From Streptomyces sp. NBC_01288 (GTDB lineage: Bacteria > Actinomycetota > Actinomycetes > Streptomycetales > Streptomycetaceae), in NCBI RefSeq assembly GCF_035982055.1, contig NZ_CP108427.1, positions 8,555,001 through 8,619,000 of the forward strand: a stretch of DNA of 64,000 nucleotides. Direction: 5' to 3'. Positions 15,902-24,200 of this stretch are shown here, in pieces. Below the pieces are notes generated by a model. The model saw nothing but the letters and a program-made list of their open reading frames with translations, searched no databases and was not told the DNA's origin. Made by a program: the position numbers and the translations under genes. How positions within the stretch are numbered: the stretch's first letter is position 1; each line of letters begins with the position of its first letter.

Positions 15902-17125
15902 ATGGCCGACCGCGTCACGGTGATCGGCTGGGACGGCTCTCCGCTGACCGCCGCGGCACGCTCCGCCCTCGCCGCCGCCACCCTGGTGGCGGGCGCGCCC
16001 CACCATCTCGCGCTCCCCGAGGTACCTCCGCGCGCCGAGCGCATCCGCCTCGGCAGCGTCGCCCTCGCCGCCCGCCGCATCGCGGGCCATCGCGGCACGG
16101 CGGTCGTGTTCGCCGACGGGGACCCCGGCTTCTTCGGAGTCGTACGGGCCCTGCACGCACCCGAGTTCGGCCTGGAGGTCGAGGTTGTCCCCGCCGTCTC
16201 CTCGGTGGCCGCCGCCTTCGCCCGCGCCGGGATGCCCTGGGACGACGCACAGGTGGTCGTCGCACACAGGCGCACCCTGCGACGCGCGGTGAATGTGTGC
16301 CGGGCCCACACAAAGGTCGCCGTCCTCACCTCACCGGGCGCCGGACCCGCCGAACTCGGTCTCCTCATGGAGGGCGTCCACCGCACCTTCGTCATCTGCG
16401 AGGAACTGGGCACCGAGCACGAGCAGGTCACCGTCCTCACCTCCGAGAAGGCCGCCGACCGCACCTGGCGCGACCCCAACGTCGTCATCGTCATGGGCGG
16501 CCCGGTCGGCCCGACCGTCACCGGAACCACCGCCGAGGGCTGGATCGCCGGCCGCGACCCGTCCGCGGTCGCCCGCGGCTGGACCCTCCCCGCCGAGGCC
16601 TACGGCGGCCGACTCGGCGAGGGCGAGACCGATCTGCTCCGGGCCGCCCAGCTCGCCCGTCTCGGCCCGCGCGTCGGAGACCTGGTGTGGGACATCGGCT
16701 GCGGCAGCGGCGCCTTCGCCATCGAGGCGGCCCGCGCCGGAGCGGCCGTCATCGCCGTCGACCGGGACACCCAGGCCTGCACCCGCACCGACTCCGCCGC
16801 CCGGAGCTTCGGCGTGCACCTCCAGATCGTTCAGGGCGACGCCCCGCACATCCTGGAGAACCTCCCCGAACCCGACGTGGTACGGGTCGGCGGCGGGGGA
16901 GTGGCCGTCGTCTCCGCGGTCGCCGACCGGCGCCCGCAGCGCATCGTGGCGCACGCCGCCACCCGCGACGAGGCCGAACTCGTCGGCCGCGACCTCACGG
17001 AGCACGGCTACCACGTGGAGTGCGCCCTCCTCCAGTCCGTCGAACTCGACACCAGGGCCTGGACGGAGACGGAACGGAGCGTCGCGTTCCTGCTCAGCGG
17101 CCTCCTTCCGGAGCGCGTTTCCTGA
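15902..17125 (+). CDS. cobL: Precorrin-6Y C5,15-methyltransferase (decarboxylating)
   Basis: 407 residues, a fusion of CbiE and CbiT as in aerobic CobL. It methylates C5 and C15 of the corrin ring with SAM and removes the C12 acetate carboxyl, in the cytosol. The N-terminal CbiE half (about 1-205) starts VTVIGWDGSPLT and has the tetrapyrrole-methylase segment VVFADGDPGFFG. The C-terminal CbiT half has a Rossmann SAM site VWDIGCGSGAFAIEAAR followed by VIAVDRD. The start ATG at 15902 follows CTGGAG. The adjacent large gene completes the lower ligand, and cysG/cobA provides precorrin-2, so this stretch is part of the B12 pathway; the other cob genes are elsewhere. Confidence 0.93.
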   Translation: MADRVTVIGWDGSPLTAAARSALAAATLVAGAPHHLALPEVPPRAERIRLGSVALAARRIAGHRGTAVVFADGDPGFFGVVRALHAPEFGLEVEVVPAVSSVAAAFARAGMPWDDAQVVVAHRRTLRRAVNVCRAHTKVAVLTSPGAGPAELGLLMEGVHRTFVICEELGTEHEQVTVLTSEKAADRTWRDPNVVIVMGGPVGPTVTGTTAEGWIAGRDPSAVARGWTLPAEAYGGRLGEGETDLLRAAQLARLGPRVGDLVWDIGCGSGAFAIEAARAGAAVIAVDRDTQACTRTDSAARSFGVHLQIVQGDAPHILENLPEPDVVRVGGGGVAVVSAVADRRPQRIVAHAATRDEAELVGRDLTEHGYHVECALLQSVELDTRAWTETERSVAFLLSGLLPERVS

Positions 17126-17248
17126 CCCCTCGTACCGTCCCCGTGATCCTGTTGTCGTACTGCGCGCGGTAGGCTGGCGGACTGTTGTACCGCATCGGGT
17201 GACCCGGCACTTCGTTCGTCAATGTCCGGAAAACCCGCCCGTTTTGGG

Positions 17249-17374
17249 GTGAGTGTGGTACGGCGGAACCGGAGGACGCGCAACGTGGCGCAGTCCACAG
17301 CGGGCCGTCGCGGATCAAGCTGTCGCGACGGCCGAACGCCCGCGACAATGCCAGTCAATGGCTTTGTCGTCTAA
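17249..17374 (+). CDS. Possible small ORF, 41 residues (uncertain)
   Basis: A GTG-initiated frame (MSVVRRNRRTRNVAQ ... NGFVV) in the 384-nt gap between cobL and the bluB-cobT fusion. It is strongly basic and resembles nothing I know. No clear ribosome binding site precedes it. The rest of the gap holds a 17-nt-period direct repeat of AATGGCTTTGTCG-like sequence (17357-17386) and nothing else I can assign; no cobalamin riboswitch core is visible. Confidence 0.25.
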   Translation: MSVVRRNRRTRNVAQSTAGRRGSSCRDGRTPATMPVNGFVV

Positions 17375-17509
17375 ATGGCTTTGTCGCCTTTTGACGTCGG
17401 GTCGTTCGTGCCGCTGGACAGGCACGCTCGTTCTCCACTGCGGGGCGGTCGGTGCGCCGTTCCCGGTGAGCGGGTCGTAGAAGCACTAACCGATGGGCGA
17501 GGGGTACGC

Positions 17510-20500
17510 ATGACCGACACCGGCCAGATCCCGGCCGAGGGGCTGCCGGAGAACGCAGGCATGGTGGAACAGCCAGGCGTTCCCGCGCACGGCGCGTACA
17601 CCTACCTCTCCGAGACCACCGCCGAGGACGAAGACCTGCTGCTCCTCCCGGGCGCCCAGGGCGCCTGGGGCAACGAGGTCCCGCCTCCCGCCCCCGAGCC
17701 CGTTTTCGAGACGGTTCATGAGCCGGCCCCGCAGGAAGCGGCGGCCTACGAGCCGGGCTTGCACGAGGCTGCCGCGCAGGAGCCGGGTGTGTACGAGGTC
17801 GTATCGCCCGAGGCGGTTCCGCAGGAAGCGGCTGAGCAAGGGGCTGCTGTGCCCGAGCCGGTTCCGCATGAGGCCGCTGTACATGAGCCGGGTCCGCACG
17901 AGACGGCCGGCCGTGACAGCGGTTCCGTCGATCTGGGGGGCGTCCGGCTGCCCGCACCGCCGCCGCCCGCGCCGGTTCCGCCGCGCCGTCCGCTGCACCT
18001 CGGCCCGCCCCTCCCCGACACCTCCGCGAGCCCGGTCCGTTCCCTCGCCGACCGCGGCCCCGCAGGCGCGCCGCTACGGCAGGCGGGCCCGCCGACGACC
18101 GGCCCCGAGTACTTCGACGCACCCCAACTCCGTGACCTGCCCCCGCAGGGCGCGGCTCCCTGGGGCGCCCAGGTTCCGGTGGGCGCGGGGGTGCAGACAG
18201 CGGAAACGGTTGTTCCGGTTGGCAAACCGGAGGGTCAGCTCGTCGGTGAGTCCGTCGGCGGCGGGATCGCCATGGCCCTGGACGCCGGGGTGGTCGTGCC
18301 GGAGCCCGAGCCGGGTCCGGTCATGGTCGCGGGTGCGAGCACCGGCAAGGACGCCGACCTGGCGCAGGCTCCCGACGCCGGCGGGGCGTGGCAGGGGCAT
18401 GGGCAGTCGTTCAACGGTGAGCCCGCGGCCGCTTTCGCCCACGTGAGCACGGAGGGTTCCGGGCACGCCGGTGTCGGTGTCGCCGAGGTGGGTCAACTGC
18501 CGGAGGGCACCGAGGGGTTGGTTGCCGAGCAGGCCCAGGTGCAGGCACCGGTGCTGGCCGAGGTACAGGATCAGGCGCAGGCTCCGGTGCAGGCGGAGGT
18601 GCCGGGCTCCGATGCCGGGTTCGTGCCTGGCGGTGACGGGCACGGTGGTGATGCCGGGTACGTGCCGGAGGGTGTGGGTGCCTTCGAGGCTGTGCCGGTT
18701 CCCGAGGCCGCGTTTGTCGTGGACGCCGGTCAGGAGTTGGAGCCGGAGCAGGTCGCTGTTCCGGTTCCCGCGCCGAGTTTCGGTGCCGATGTCGTGCCGG
18801 AGCCCGAAGCCGTGCCGGTTCCCGAGGAGGCGTTCCCTTCTGAGGGTGCCGTGTTGCCGGAGGCCGTTGATGTGGCGGGAGCCGAAGAGGGCTTCGACGC
18901 CGGGTTCGCTGCCGCTGACGAGCAGGTTGCCCAGCCCGTACTCGCTCAGGGTCCCGAAGAGGTGCTCGCGCAAGAAGCCGCCCCCGAGCCGGTGTTGGTT
19001 CAGGACGCCGTGCGGGAGCCCGAGGCCGTAGCCGCCCCGGAGCCGGTCCAGGCAGAGGACGTCGTGTACGCCCCCGCCCCCGACCAGGTTCTCGAAGCCC
19101 CTCACGCCCCCGAGACCACCCCGGTCGGCGAGACGGCGGTCATCCAGGAAGCCGAGCCAACTCCGGCCGCTTTCCAGGAGGTTGAGACACCTCTCGCCGA
19201 GCCCGAGGCCGAAGCGACACCGGCCCCCGAGGAAGCCCCCCTCTCAGCCGAAGCCCCGCCGGAGCCCGAGCCGCAGCCGGAGTTGCAGCCCCAGCCGCAG
19301 CCCCACCCGGACGACTCCCTCGGCCGTTTCGTCCCGGTGGAGGGAGTCGTGCCCACCACCCCCCACCTCGCACCGACCCCGCCGCACCCGCTCGTCCTCC
19401 CCGCGGAGGAGCAACCGGCGCAGCAACCGGGCGGCACAGAGGACGCCTTCGCCGCAGTCCCCGCGCCCCGCGAGGCGGACCCAGGCTCGGACCTCGAACC
19501 GGAACTCGTACAGCACGCGGACGACCTGGACACCCGGGCCGCTGATCAGGAAGAAGAGAGCACGGCCGTAGTGGAAGACGTACGAGAGTCCACCGGCCCT
19601 GCCGCGCCCGCCTACAACGACGCCGAGCGCGAGGCCGTGCTCAAGGTGATGCGAGAGCGTCGGGACATTCGCAACGGCTTCCGCAGCGATCCGATCCCGC
19701 ACGACGTGCTGTTGCGGGTGCTGGAGGCGGCGCACACCGCGCCGTCCGTCGGGCACTCGCAGCCCTGGGACTTCGTCGTCATTCGGTCCGCCGACACCCG
19801 CCGGAACATGCACGAACTGGCCCAGAGCCAGCGCGAGGCGTACGCGAAGTCGCTGCCGAAGGGCAGGGCGAAGCAGTTCAAGGAACTGAAGATCGAGGCG
19901 ATCCTCGACACCCCGGTGAACATCGTCGTCACCGCGGACCCGACCCGCGGCGGCCGCCACACGCTGGGCCGGCACACGCAGCCGCAGATGGCGCCGTACT
20001 CCGCCGCCCTCGCCGTCGAGAACCTCTGGCTCGCCGCGCGCGCCGAGGGCCTCGGCGTCGGCTGGGTCAGTTTCTTCGACGAGCGCGAGATGGTCCGCGC
20101 GCTCGGGCTGCCGGAGCACCTTGAGGTCATCGCGTACCTCTGCGTCGGCTACGTCGACGAGTTCCCGGACGAGCCCGAACTGATGCAGGCCGGCTGGTCC
20201 AAGCGCCGCCCGCTGTCGTGGGTCGTGCACGAGGAGACCTACGGCCGTCGGGCGCTGCCCGGCGAGGACCCGCACGACCTGCTCGCCGAGACCGTCGCCG
20301 GGATCCGCCCGCTGGACGCGAAGGCGCTCGGCGAGGCGTGGGAGCGGCAGAAGCGGATGACGAAGCCGCCGGGTTCGCTCGGCATGCTGGAGATCATCTC
20401 CGCGCAGCTGTCCGGTCTTTCCCGGCAGTGCCCGCCGCCGATCCCGGAGCCCGCGGCCGTCGCGATCTTCGCGGGTGACCACGGTGTGCACGCGCAGGGA

Positions 20501-21328
20501 GTCACGCCCTGGCCGCAGGAGGTCACGGCCCAGATGGTCGCCAACTTCCTTGGCGGCGGGGCGGTTTGCAACGCCTTCGCGAGCCAGGTGGGCGCCGAGG
20601 TGTGCGTCGTGGATGTCGGCGTGGCCTCCGAACTCCCGGCCACGCCAGGCCTGTTGCCCCGCAAGATCCGCGCCGGTACGTCCGACATGACGACCGGCCC
20701 GGCGATGTCCCGCGAGGAGGCCAAGCAGGCCATCGAGGTGGGCATCGAGACGGCCCGCGATCTGGTGGCGGCCGGCAACAAGGCTTTGCTCACGGGCGAG
20801 ATGGGCATCGCGAACACGACCGCGTCGGCGGCCCTGATCTCGGTCTTCACGGACACCGACCCGGCGGAGGTGACGGGACGCGGCACGGGCATCAACGACG
20901 AGACCCTGGCCCGCAAGACGGAGGTCGTGCGCCGCGCGATCGAACTCCACCAGCCGGACCCGGCCGACCCCATCGGCGTCCTCGCCGCGGTCGGCGGCTT
21001 CGAACACGCGGCGATGGTGGGCCTGTTGCTCGGCGGCGCGTCCCTGCGTACGCCGGTGATCCTGGACGGCGTCAGCGCCGGCGCGGCGGCTCTCGTGGCC
21101 CGCGCGATCGCGCCCGAGGTCCTCGCGGCCTGCATCGCGGGCCACCGCAGCGCCGAACCGGGTCACGTGGCGGCCTTGAACAAGCTCGGCCTGCGCCCCT
21201 TGGTCGACCTGGACCTCCGCCTCGGCGAGGGCACGGGCGCGCTGCTGGCCCTGCCGCTGGTACAGAGCACGGCGCGGGCGATGCACGAGGTGGCGACGTT
21301 CGATTCCGCAGGGGTGACGGAAAAGTAG
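17510..21328 (+). CDS. cobT: BluB-CobT fusion with a 700-residue disordered N-terminus
   Basis: 1272 residues from the ATG at 17510 (GCGAGGGG site upstream). Residues 1-700 are low-complexity, rich in Pro, Glu, Val and Ala with many EPV, PEA and QE repeats, and are certainly disordered. Residues about 701-915 are a BluB-type nitroreductase: RRDIRNGFRSDPI contains the Asp and VGWVSFF the Ser known to matter in BluB, which breaks FMNH2 with O2 to make 5,6-dimethylbenzimidazole. Residues about 920-1270 are CobT, which joins that base to nicotinate mononucleotide giving alpha-ribazole phosphate: KPPGSLG, FAGDHGVHAQGVT, GEMGIANTT and the catalytic-Glu block LGEGTGA. Maker and user of the base are thus one polypeptide. 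Confidence 0.92.
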   Translation: MTDTGQIPAEGLPENAGMVEQPGVPAHGAYTYLSETTAEDEDLLLLPGAQGAWGNEVPPPAPEPVFETVHEPAPQEAAAYEPGLHEAAAQEPGVYEVVSPEAVPQEAAEQGAAVPEPVPHEAAVHEPGPHETAGRDSGSVDLGGVRLPAPPPPAPVPPRRPLHLGPPLPDTSASPVRSLADRGPAGAPLRQAGPPTTGPEYFDAPQLRDLPPQGAAPWGAQVPVGAGVQTAETVVPVGKPEGQLVGESVGGGIAMALDAGVVVPEPEPGPVMVAGASTGKDADLAQAPDAGGAWQGHGQSFNGEPAAAFAHVSTEGSGHAGVGVAEVGQLPEGTEGLVAEQAQVQAPVLAEVQDQAQAPVQAEVPGSDAGFVPGGDGHGGDAGYVPEGVGAFEAVPVPEAAFVVDAGQELEPEQVAVPVPAPSFGADVVPEPEAVPVPEEAFPSEGAVLPEAVDVAGAEEGFDAGFAAADEQVAQPVLAQGPEEVLAQEAAPEPVLVQDAVREPEAVAAPEPVQAEDVVYAPAPDQVLEAPHAPETTPVGETAVIQEAEPTPAAFQEVETPLAEPEAEATPAPEEAPLSAEAPPEPEPQPELQPQPQPHPDDSLGRFVPVEGVVPTTPHLAPTPPHPLVLPAEEQPAQQPGGTEDAFAAVPAPREADPGSDLEPELVQHADDLDTRAADQEEESTAVVEDVRESTGPAAPAYNDAEREAVLKVMRERRDIRNGFRSDPIPHDVLLRVLEAAHTAPSVGHSQPWDFVVIRSADTRRNMHELAQSQREAYAKSLPKGRAKQFKELKIEAILDTPVNIVVTADPTRGGRHTLGRHTQPQMAPYSAALAVENLWLAARAEGLGVGWVSFFDEREMVRALGLPEHLEVIAYLCVGYVDEFPDEPELMQAGWSKRRPLSWVVHEETYGRRALPGEDPHDLLAETVAGIRPLDAKALGEAWERQKRMTKPPGSLGMLEIISAQLSGLSRQCPPPIPEPAAVAIFAGDHGVHAQGVTPWPQEVTAQMVANFLGGGAVCNAFASQVGAEVCVVDVGVASELPATPGLLPRKIRAGTSDMTTGPAMSREEAKQAIEVGIETARDLVAAGNKALLTGEMGIANTTASAALISVFTDTDPAEVTGRGTGINDETLARKTEVVRRAIELHQPDPADPIGVLAAVGGFEHAAMVGLLLGGASLRTPVILDGVSAGAAALVARAIAPEVLAACIAGHRSAEPGHVAALNKLGLRPLVDLDLRLGEGTGALLALPLVQSTARAMHEVATFDSAGVTEK

Positions 21329-21346
21329 GCGCCCGCAGTCGGCGAC

Positions 21347-21376
21347 GCGGCCCAGCCGGTGGACCGGCTGGGCCGC
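21347..21376 (+). terminator. 13-bp perfect hairpin after the bluB-cobT fusion
   Basis: Arms GCGGCCCAGCCGG (21347-21359) and CCGGCTGGGCCGC (21364-21376) closed by TGGA, 18 nt after the stop. Confidence 0.88.
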
Positions 21377-21471
21377 CCTGATGCCCTGCCCTTAAAATCT
21401 GCACGTCAGGGCCACCGCACGCCGTGAAAGCACGCGGGGGAGACCCGCCGTAAAAGAGGAGCCGCACCCTC

Positions 21472-22704
21472 ATGGCCGAAAACCCCGCCTACCCCGTAGG
21501 CCTCCGCCTCACCGGCCGCAGGGTCGTCGTCCTCGGCGGCGGCCAGGTCGCCCAGCGCCGCCTCCCCGCGCTGATCGCGGCGGGCGCGGACGTCACCCTC
21601 GTATCCCCCGAGGCGACCCCCTCCGTGGAGGCGATGGCGGACGCGGGCGAGATCACCTGGGAGCGCCGCCCGTACGCGGAAGGCGACCTCGCGAACGCCT
21701 GGTACGCCCTGATCGCCACCACGGACCCGGAAGCGAACAACCAAGCGTCCGCCGAGGCGGAGGCGCACCGCGTCTGGTGCGTCCGCTCCGACGACGCCGA
21801 CCAGGCCACCGCATGGACCCCGGCGACGGGCCACAGCGAGGGCGTGACGGTCGCCGTACTCACCACGGACGCCCGCGGCCGGGACCCCCGCCACACCGCC
21901 GCGATCCGTGACGCGGTAGTCGCGGGCCTGCGCGACGGCACCCTCGTCGCCCCCCACCACCGCACCCGCACCGCGGGCGTCGCCCTGGTCGGCGGCGGCC
22001 CCGGCGACCCGGACCTGATCACGGTCCGCGGCCGCCGCCTCCTCGCCGAGGCCGACGTCGTCATCGCCGACCGCCTCGGCCCCCGCGACCTCCTCGCCGA
22101 ACTCCCCCCGCACGTCGAGGTGATCGACGCGGCGAAGATCCCGTACGGCCGTTACATGGCGCAGGAGGCCATCAACAACGCCCTGATCGAACACGCCAAA
22201 CAGGGCAAGTCAGTGGTCCGCCTCAAGGGCGGCGACCCCTTCGTCTACGGCCGTGGCATGGAGGAGGTCCAGGCGCTCGCCGAGGCCGGTATCCCGTGCA
22301 CGGTCGTACCCGGCATCTCCAGCTCGATCTCGGTACCGGGCGCGGCCGGAATCCCCGTCACCCACAGGGGTGTCGCACACGAGTTCACGGTGGTCAGCGG
22401 CCATGTGGCCCCTGACGACGAGCGTTCCCTCGTCGACTGGCCGTCCCTCGCCAAGCTCACCGGCACGCTGGTGGTCCTCATGGGCGTCGACAAGATCGGC
22501 AAGATCGCCGAAACCCTTATCGCGCACGGAAAACCGGCAGACACTCCCGTCGCCCTGATCCAGGAGGGCACAACAGCCGCCCAGCGCCGCGTGGACGCGA
22601 CGCTCGCGACGGTCGGCGAGACGGCCCGCGCCGAGGACGTGAAGCCGCCGGCGGTGATCGTCATCGGCGCGGTGGTCACCGTAGGCCCGAAGGCCCTCAC
22701 GTAA
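21472..22704 (+). CDS. cysG: Uroporphyrinogen-III C-methyltransferase with precorrin-2 dehydrogenase domain
   Basis: 410 residues. The N-terminal ~150 residues carry an NAD-binding Rossmann start (RRVVVLGGGQVAQRRLPAL) as in siroheme synthase dehydrogenase/ferrochelatase. The C-terminal SUMT domain has VALVGGGPGDPDLITVRG, VIADRLG, the catalytic-region segment VRLKGGDPFVYGRG, and VPGISSS. It methylates uroporphyrinogen III to precorrin-2, the branch point to B12 and siroheme, and the extra domain could carry on to sirohydrochlorin. Its place next to cobT and cobL ties it to corrinoid supply; siroheme for sulfite/nitrite reductase is the other output. The start ATG at 21472 has AAGAGGA upstream. 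Confidence 0.92.
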   Translation: MAENPAYPVGLRLTGRRVVVLGGGQVAQRRLPALIAAGADVTLVSPEATPSVEAMADAGEITWERRPYAEGDLANAWYALIATTDPEANNQASAEAEAHRVWCVRSDDADQATAWTPATGHSEGVTVAVLTTDARGRDPRHTAAIRDAVVAGLRDGTLVAPHHRTRTAGVALVGGGPGDPDLITVRGRRLLAEADVVIADRLGPRDLLAELPPHVEVIDAAKIPYGRYMAQEAINNALIEHAKQGKSVVRLKGGDPFVYGRGMEEVQALAEAGIPCTVVPGISSSISVPGAAGIPVTHRGVAHEFTVVSGHVAPDDERSLVDWPSLAKLTGTLVVLMGVDKIGKIAETLIAHGKPADTPVALIQEGTTAAQRRVDATLATVGETARAEDVKPPAVIVIGAVVTVGPKALT

Positions 22705-22733
22705 CCCCGGGTAACACAACCCGTTCCCAGCCG

Positions 22734-22769
22734 TTGGCACCACACCCAGGACAAGGCAGTATCACCCTG
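22734..22769 (+). promoter_or_regulatory. Promoter giving a leaderless methylase mRNA
   Basis: TTGGCA (22734-22739), 17-bp spacer, CAGTAT (22757-22762), then 6 nt to the GTG start at 22769. The spacing places transcription start at the first base of the start codon. Confidence 0.7.
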
Positions 22770-23587
22770 TGGCCGATCTCATCACCGTTGAGGATCCCGA
22801 CGACCCGCGCCTGCGTGACTACACGGGCCTGACCGACGTAGAGCTGCGCCGCAAGCGTGAACCGGCCGAGGGCCTGTTCATCGCCGAGGGCGAGAAGGTC
22901 ATCAGACGGGCCAAGGACGCGGGCTACGAGATGCGTTCGATGCTGCTGTCCGCGAAGTGGGTCGACGTCATGCGGGACGTCATAGACGAACTCCCGGCCC
23001 CGGTCTACGCGGTGAGCCCGGAACTGGCCGAACGCGTCACGGGCTACCACGTCCACCGGGGCGCACTCGCCTCCATGCAACGCAAGCCGCTCCCCACGGC
23101 GGACGAACTCCTCCAGACCACCCGCCGGGTCGTCGTCATGGAGTCGGTCAACGACCACACCAACATCGGCGCGATCTTCCGCTCGGCGGCGGCACTGGGC
23201 ATGGACGCGGTCCTGCTGTCTCCCGACTGCGCGGACCCTCTCTACCGCCGCAGCGTGAAGGTCTCGATGGGCGCGGTCTTCTCGGTCCCGTACGCCCGCC
23301 TGGACAGCTGGCCCAAGGGCTTGGAGTCGGTCCGAGAGGCGGGCTTCACGCTGTTGGCCCTCACCCCCGACGAAAAGGCGAAGAGTCTCGACGAGGCGGC
23401 CCCGCACCGCATGGACCGGGTGGCCCTGATGCTGGGCGCGGAGGGCGACGGCCTGTCGACCCAGGCCCTGGTGGCCGCCGACGAATGGGTCCGCATCCCC
23501 ATGGCCCACGGCGTCGACTCCCTCAACGTGGGCGCCGCGGCCGCGGTCGCCTTCTACGCGGTGGCCACCGGCCGCCCCGAACTCTAG
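22769..23587 (+). CDS. SPOUT-class tRNA/rRNA 2'-O-methyltransferase
   Basis: 272 residues. It transfers a methyl from SAM to a ribose 2'-OH in RNA. The three SPOUT/TrmH motifs are present: motif 1 VNDHTNIGAIFRSAAALG (Asn and Arg catalytic), motif 2 VALMLGAEGDGLS, motif 3 IPMAHGVDSLNVGAAAAVAFY, together the deep trefoil knot. An N-terminal domain of about 110 residues (GLFIAEGEKVIRRA) resembles the RNA-binding part of SpoU proteins. The GTG start has no Shine-Dalgarno, but a well-placed promoter 6 nt upstream predicts a leaderless message. The Nudix gene follows after 8 nt, so the two form an operon. The exact RNA target is unknown. Confidence 0.92.
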   Translation: MADLITVEDPDDPRLRDYTGLTDVELRRKREPAEGLFIAEGEKVIRRAKDAGYEMRSMLLSAKWVDVMRDVIDELPAPVYAVSPELAERVTGYHVHRGALASMQRKPLPTADELLQTTRRVVVMESVNDHTNIGAIFRSAAALGMDAVLLSPDCADPLYRRSVKVSMGAVFSVPYARLDSWPKGLESVREAGFTLLALTPDEKAKSLDEAAPHRMDRVALMLGAEGDGLSTQALVAADEWVRIPMAHGVDSLNVGAAAAVAFYAVATGRPEL

Positions 23588-23595
23588 GAGCCCGC

Positions 23596-23991
23596 TTGGC
23601 CCCGCGCGAGGCGATCGTCGCCGTCCTCCGACGAGCGGACCGGGTCCTGGTCATCCGCCGAGGCCCCGACTCGGCCCGCGCCGGCTACTGGGCACCCCTG
23701 AGCGGCAAACTGGAACCAGGCGAAACCCAGGAAGAGGCCCTGGTCAGAGAGGTGAAGGAGGAGGTGGGCCTCACGGTCTCCCCCCTCGCCAAGGTCTGGC
23801 AGTCCGACGCGGCCGACGGCACCTTCCGCCTCCACTGGTGGACCGCCACGGAAACGGGCAACGGCGTGATCGTCCCGGACCCGGGCGAGGTGTCTGAGGT
23901 CCGCTGGGTGACGCCGGAGGAGTTCCTGACGATGAGCCCGGCGTTCGACGCGGACAGGGAGTTCTTCGAGGACGTGTTGCCGGGTTTGTAG
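23596..23991 (+). CDS. Nudix hydrolase
   Basis: 131 residues. A complete Nudix box GKLEPGETQEEALVREVKEE (then VGL) matches Gx5Ex7REUxEExGU, the Mg2+-binding site for cleaving nucleoside diphosphate-linked substrates. The TTG at 23596 is chosen because TAGGAG lies 5 nt upstream and the protein then starts at the fold's first strand (REAIVAVLRRADRVLVIRR). It sits 8 nt after the methylase stop and is probably co-transcribed. Likely role: clearing oxidised or damaged nucleotides, or ADP-sugar type substrates; not determinable. Repeat type B lies directly downstream. Confidence 0.9.
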   Translation: MAPREAIVAVLRRADRVLVIRRGPDSARAGYWAPLSGKLEPGETQEEALVREVKEEVGLTVSPLAKVWQSDAADGTFRLHWWTATETGNGVIVPDPGEVSEVRWVTPEEFLTMSPAFDADREFFEDVLPGL

Positions 23992-24054
23992 GCACGACGC
24001 TGGGGGCCGGTGCAACACCGAGGGCGTCCACCATCCAGCGCAGGCCGGCAATAT

Positions 24055-24183
24055 CCAGCCCGTCCGGCGTTTGAGGACGAGGCCGTTCAGGCCGAAGCGG
24101 GGTCTGGGGGCGCAGCCCCCAGACGGGGCGGAAGGGGCGGCAGCCCCTGGGGATGGGACGGGTAGGGGCGGCGGGGGCGAAAA
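24055..24183 (+). repeat. Intergenic repeat type B, copy 1
   Basis: Starts CCAGCCCGTCCGGCGTTTGA, then GAGGACGAGGCCGTTCAGGC, then a 9-bp hairpin (TCTGGGGGC-GCA-GCCCCCAGA), and ends with GGGACGGGTAGGGGCGGCGG. Three more copies with the same core are at 26681, 51718 and 58976, all on the plus strand and all in gaps after plus-strand genes. It lies between the convergent Nudix and kinase genes, where the hairpin could stop transcription. Confidence 0.85.
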
Positions 24184-24200
24184 AACCACCACCACCCCCG

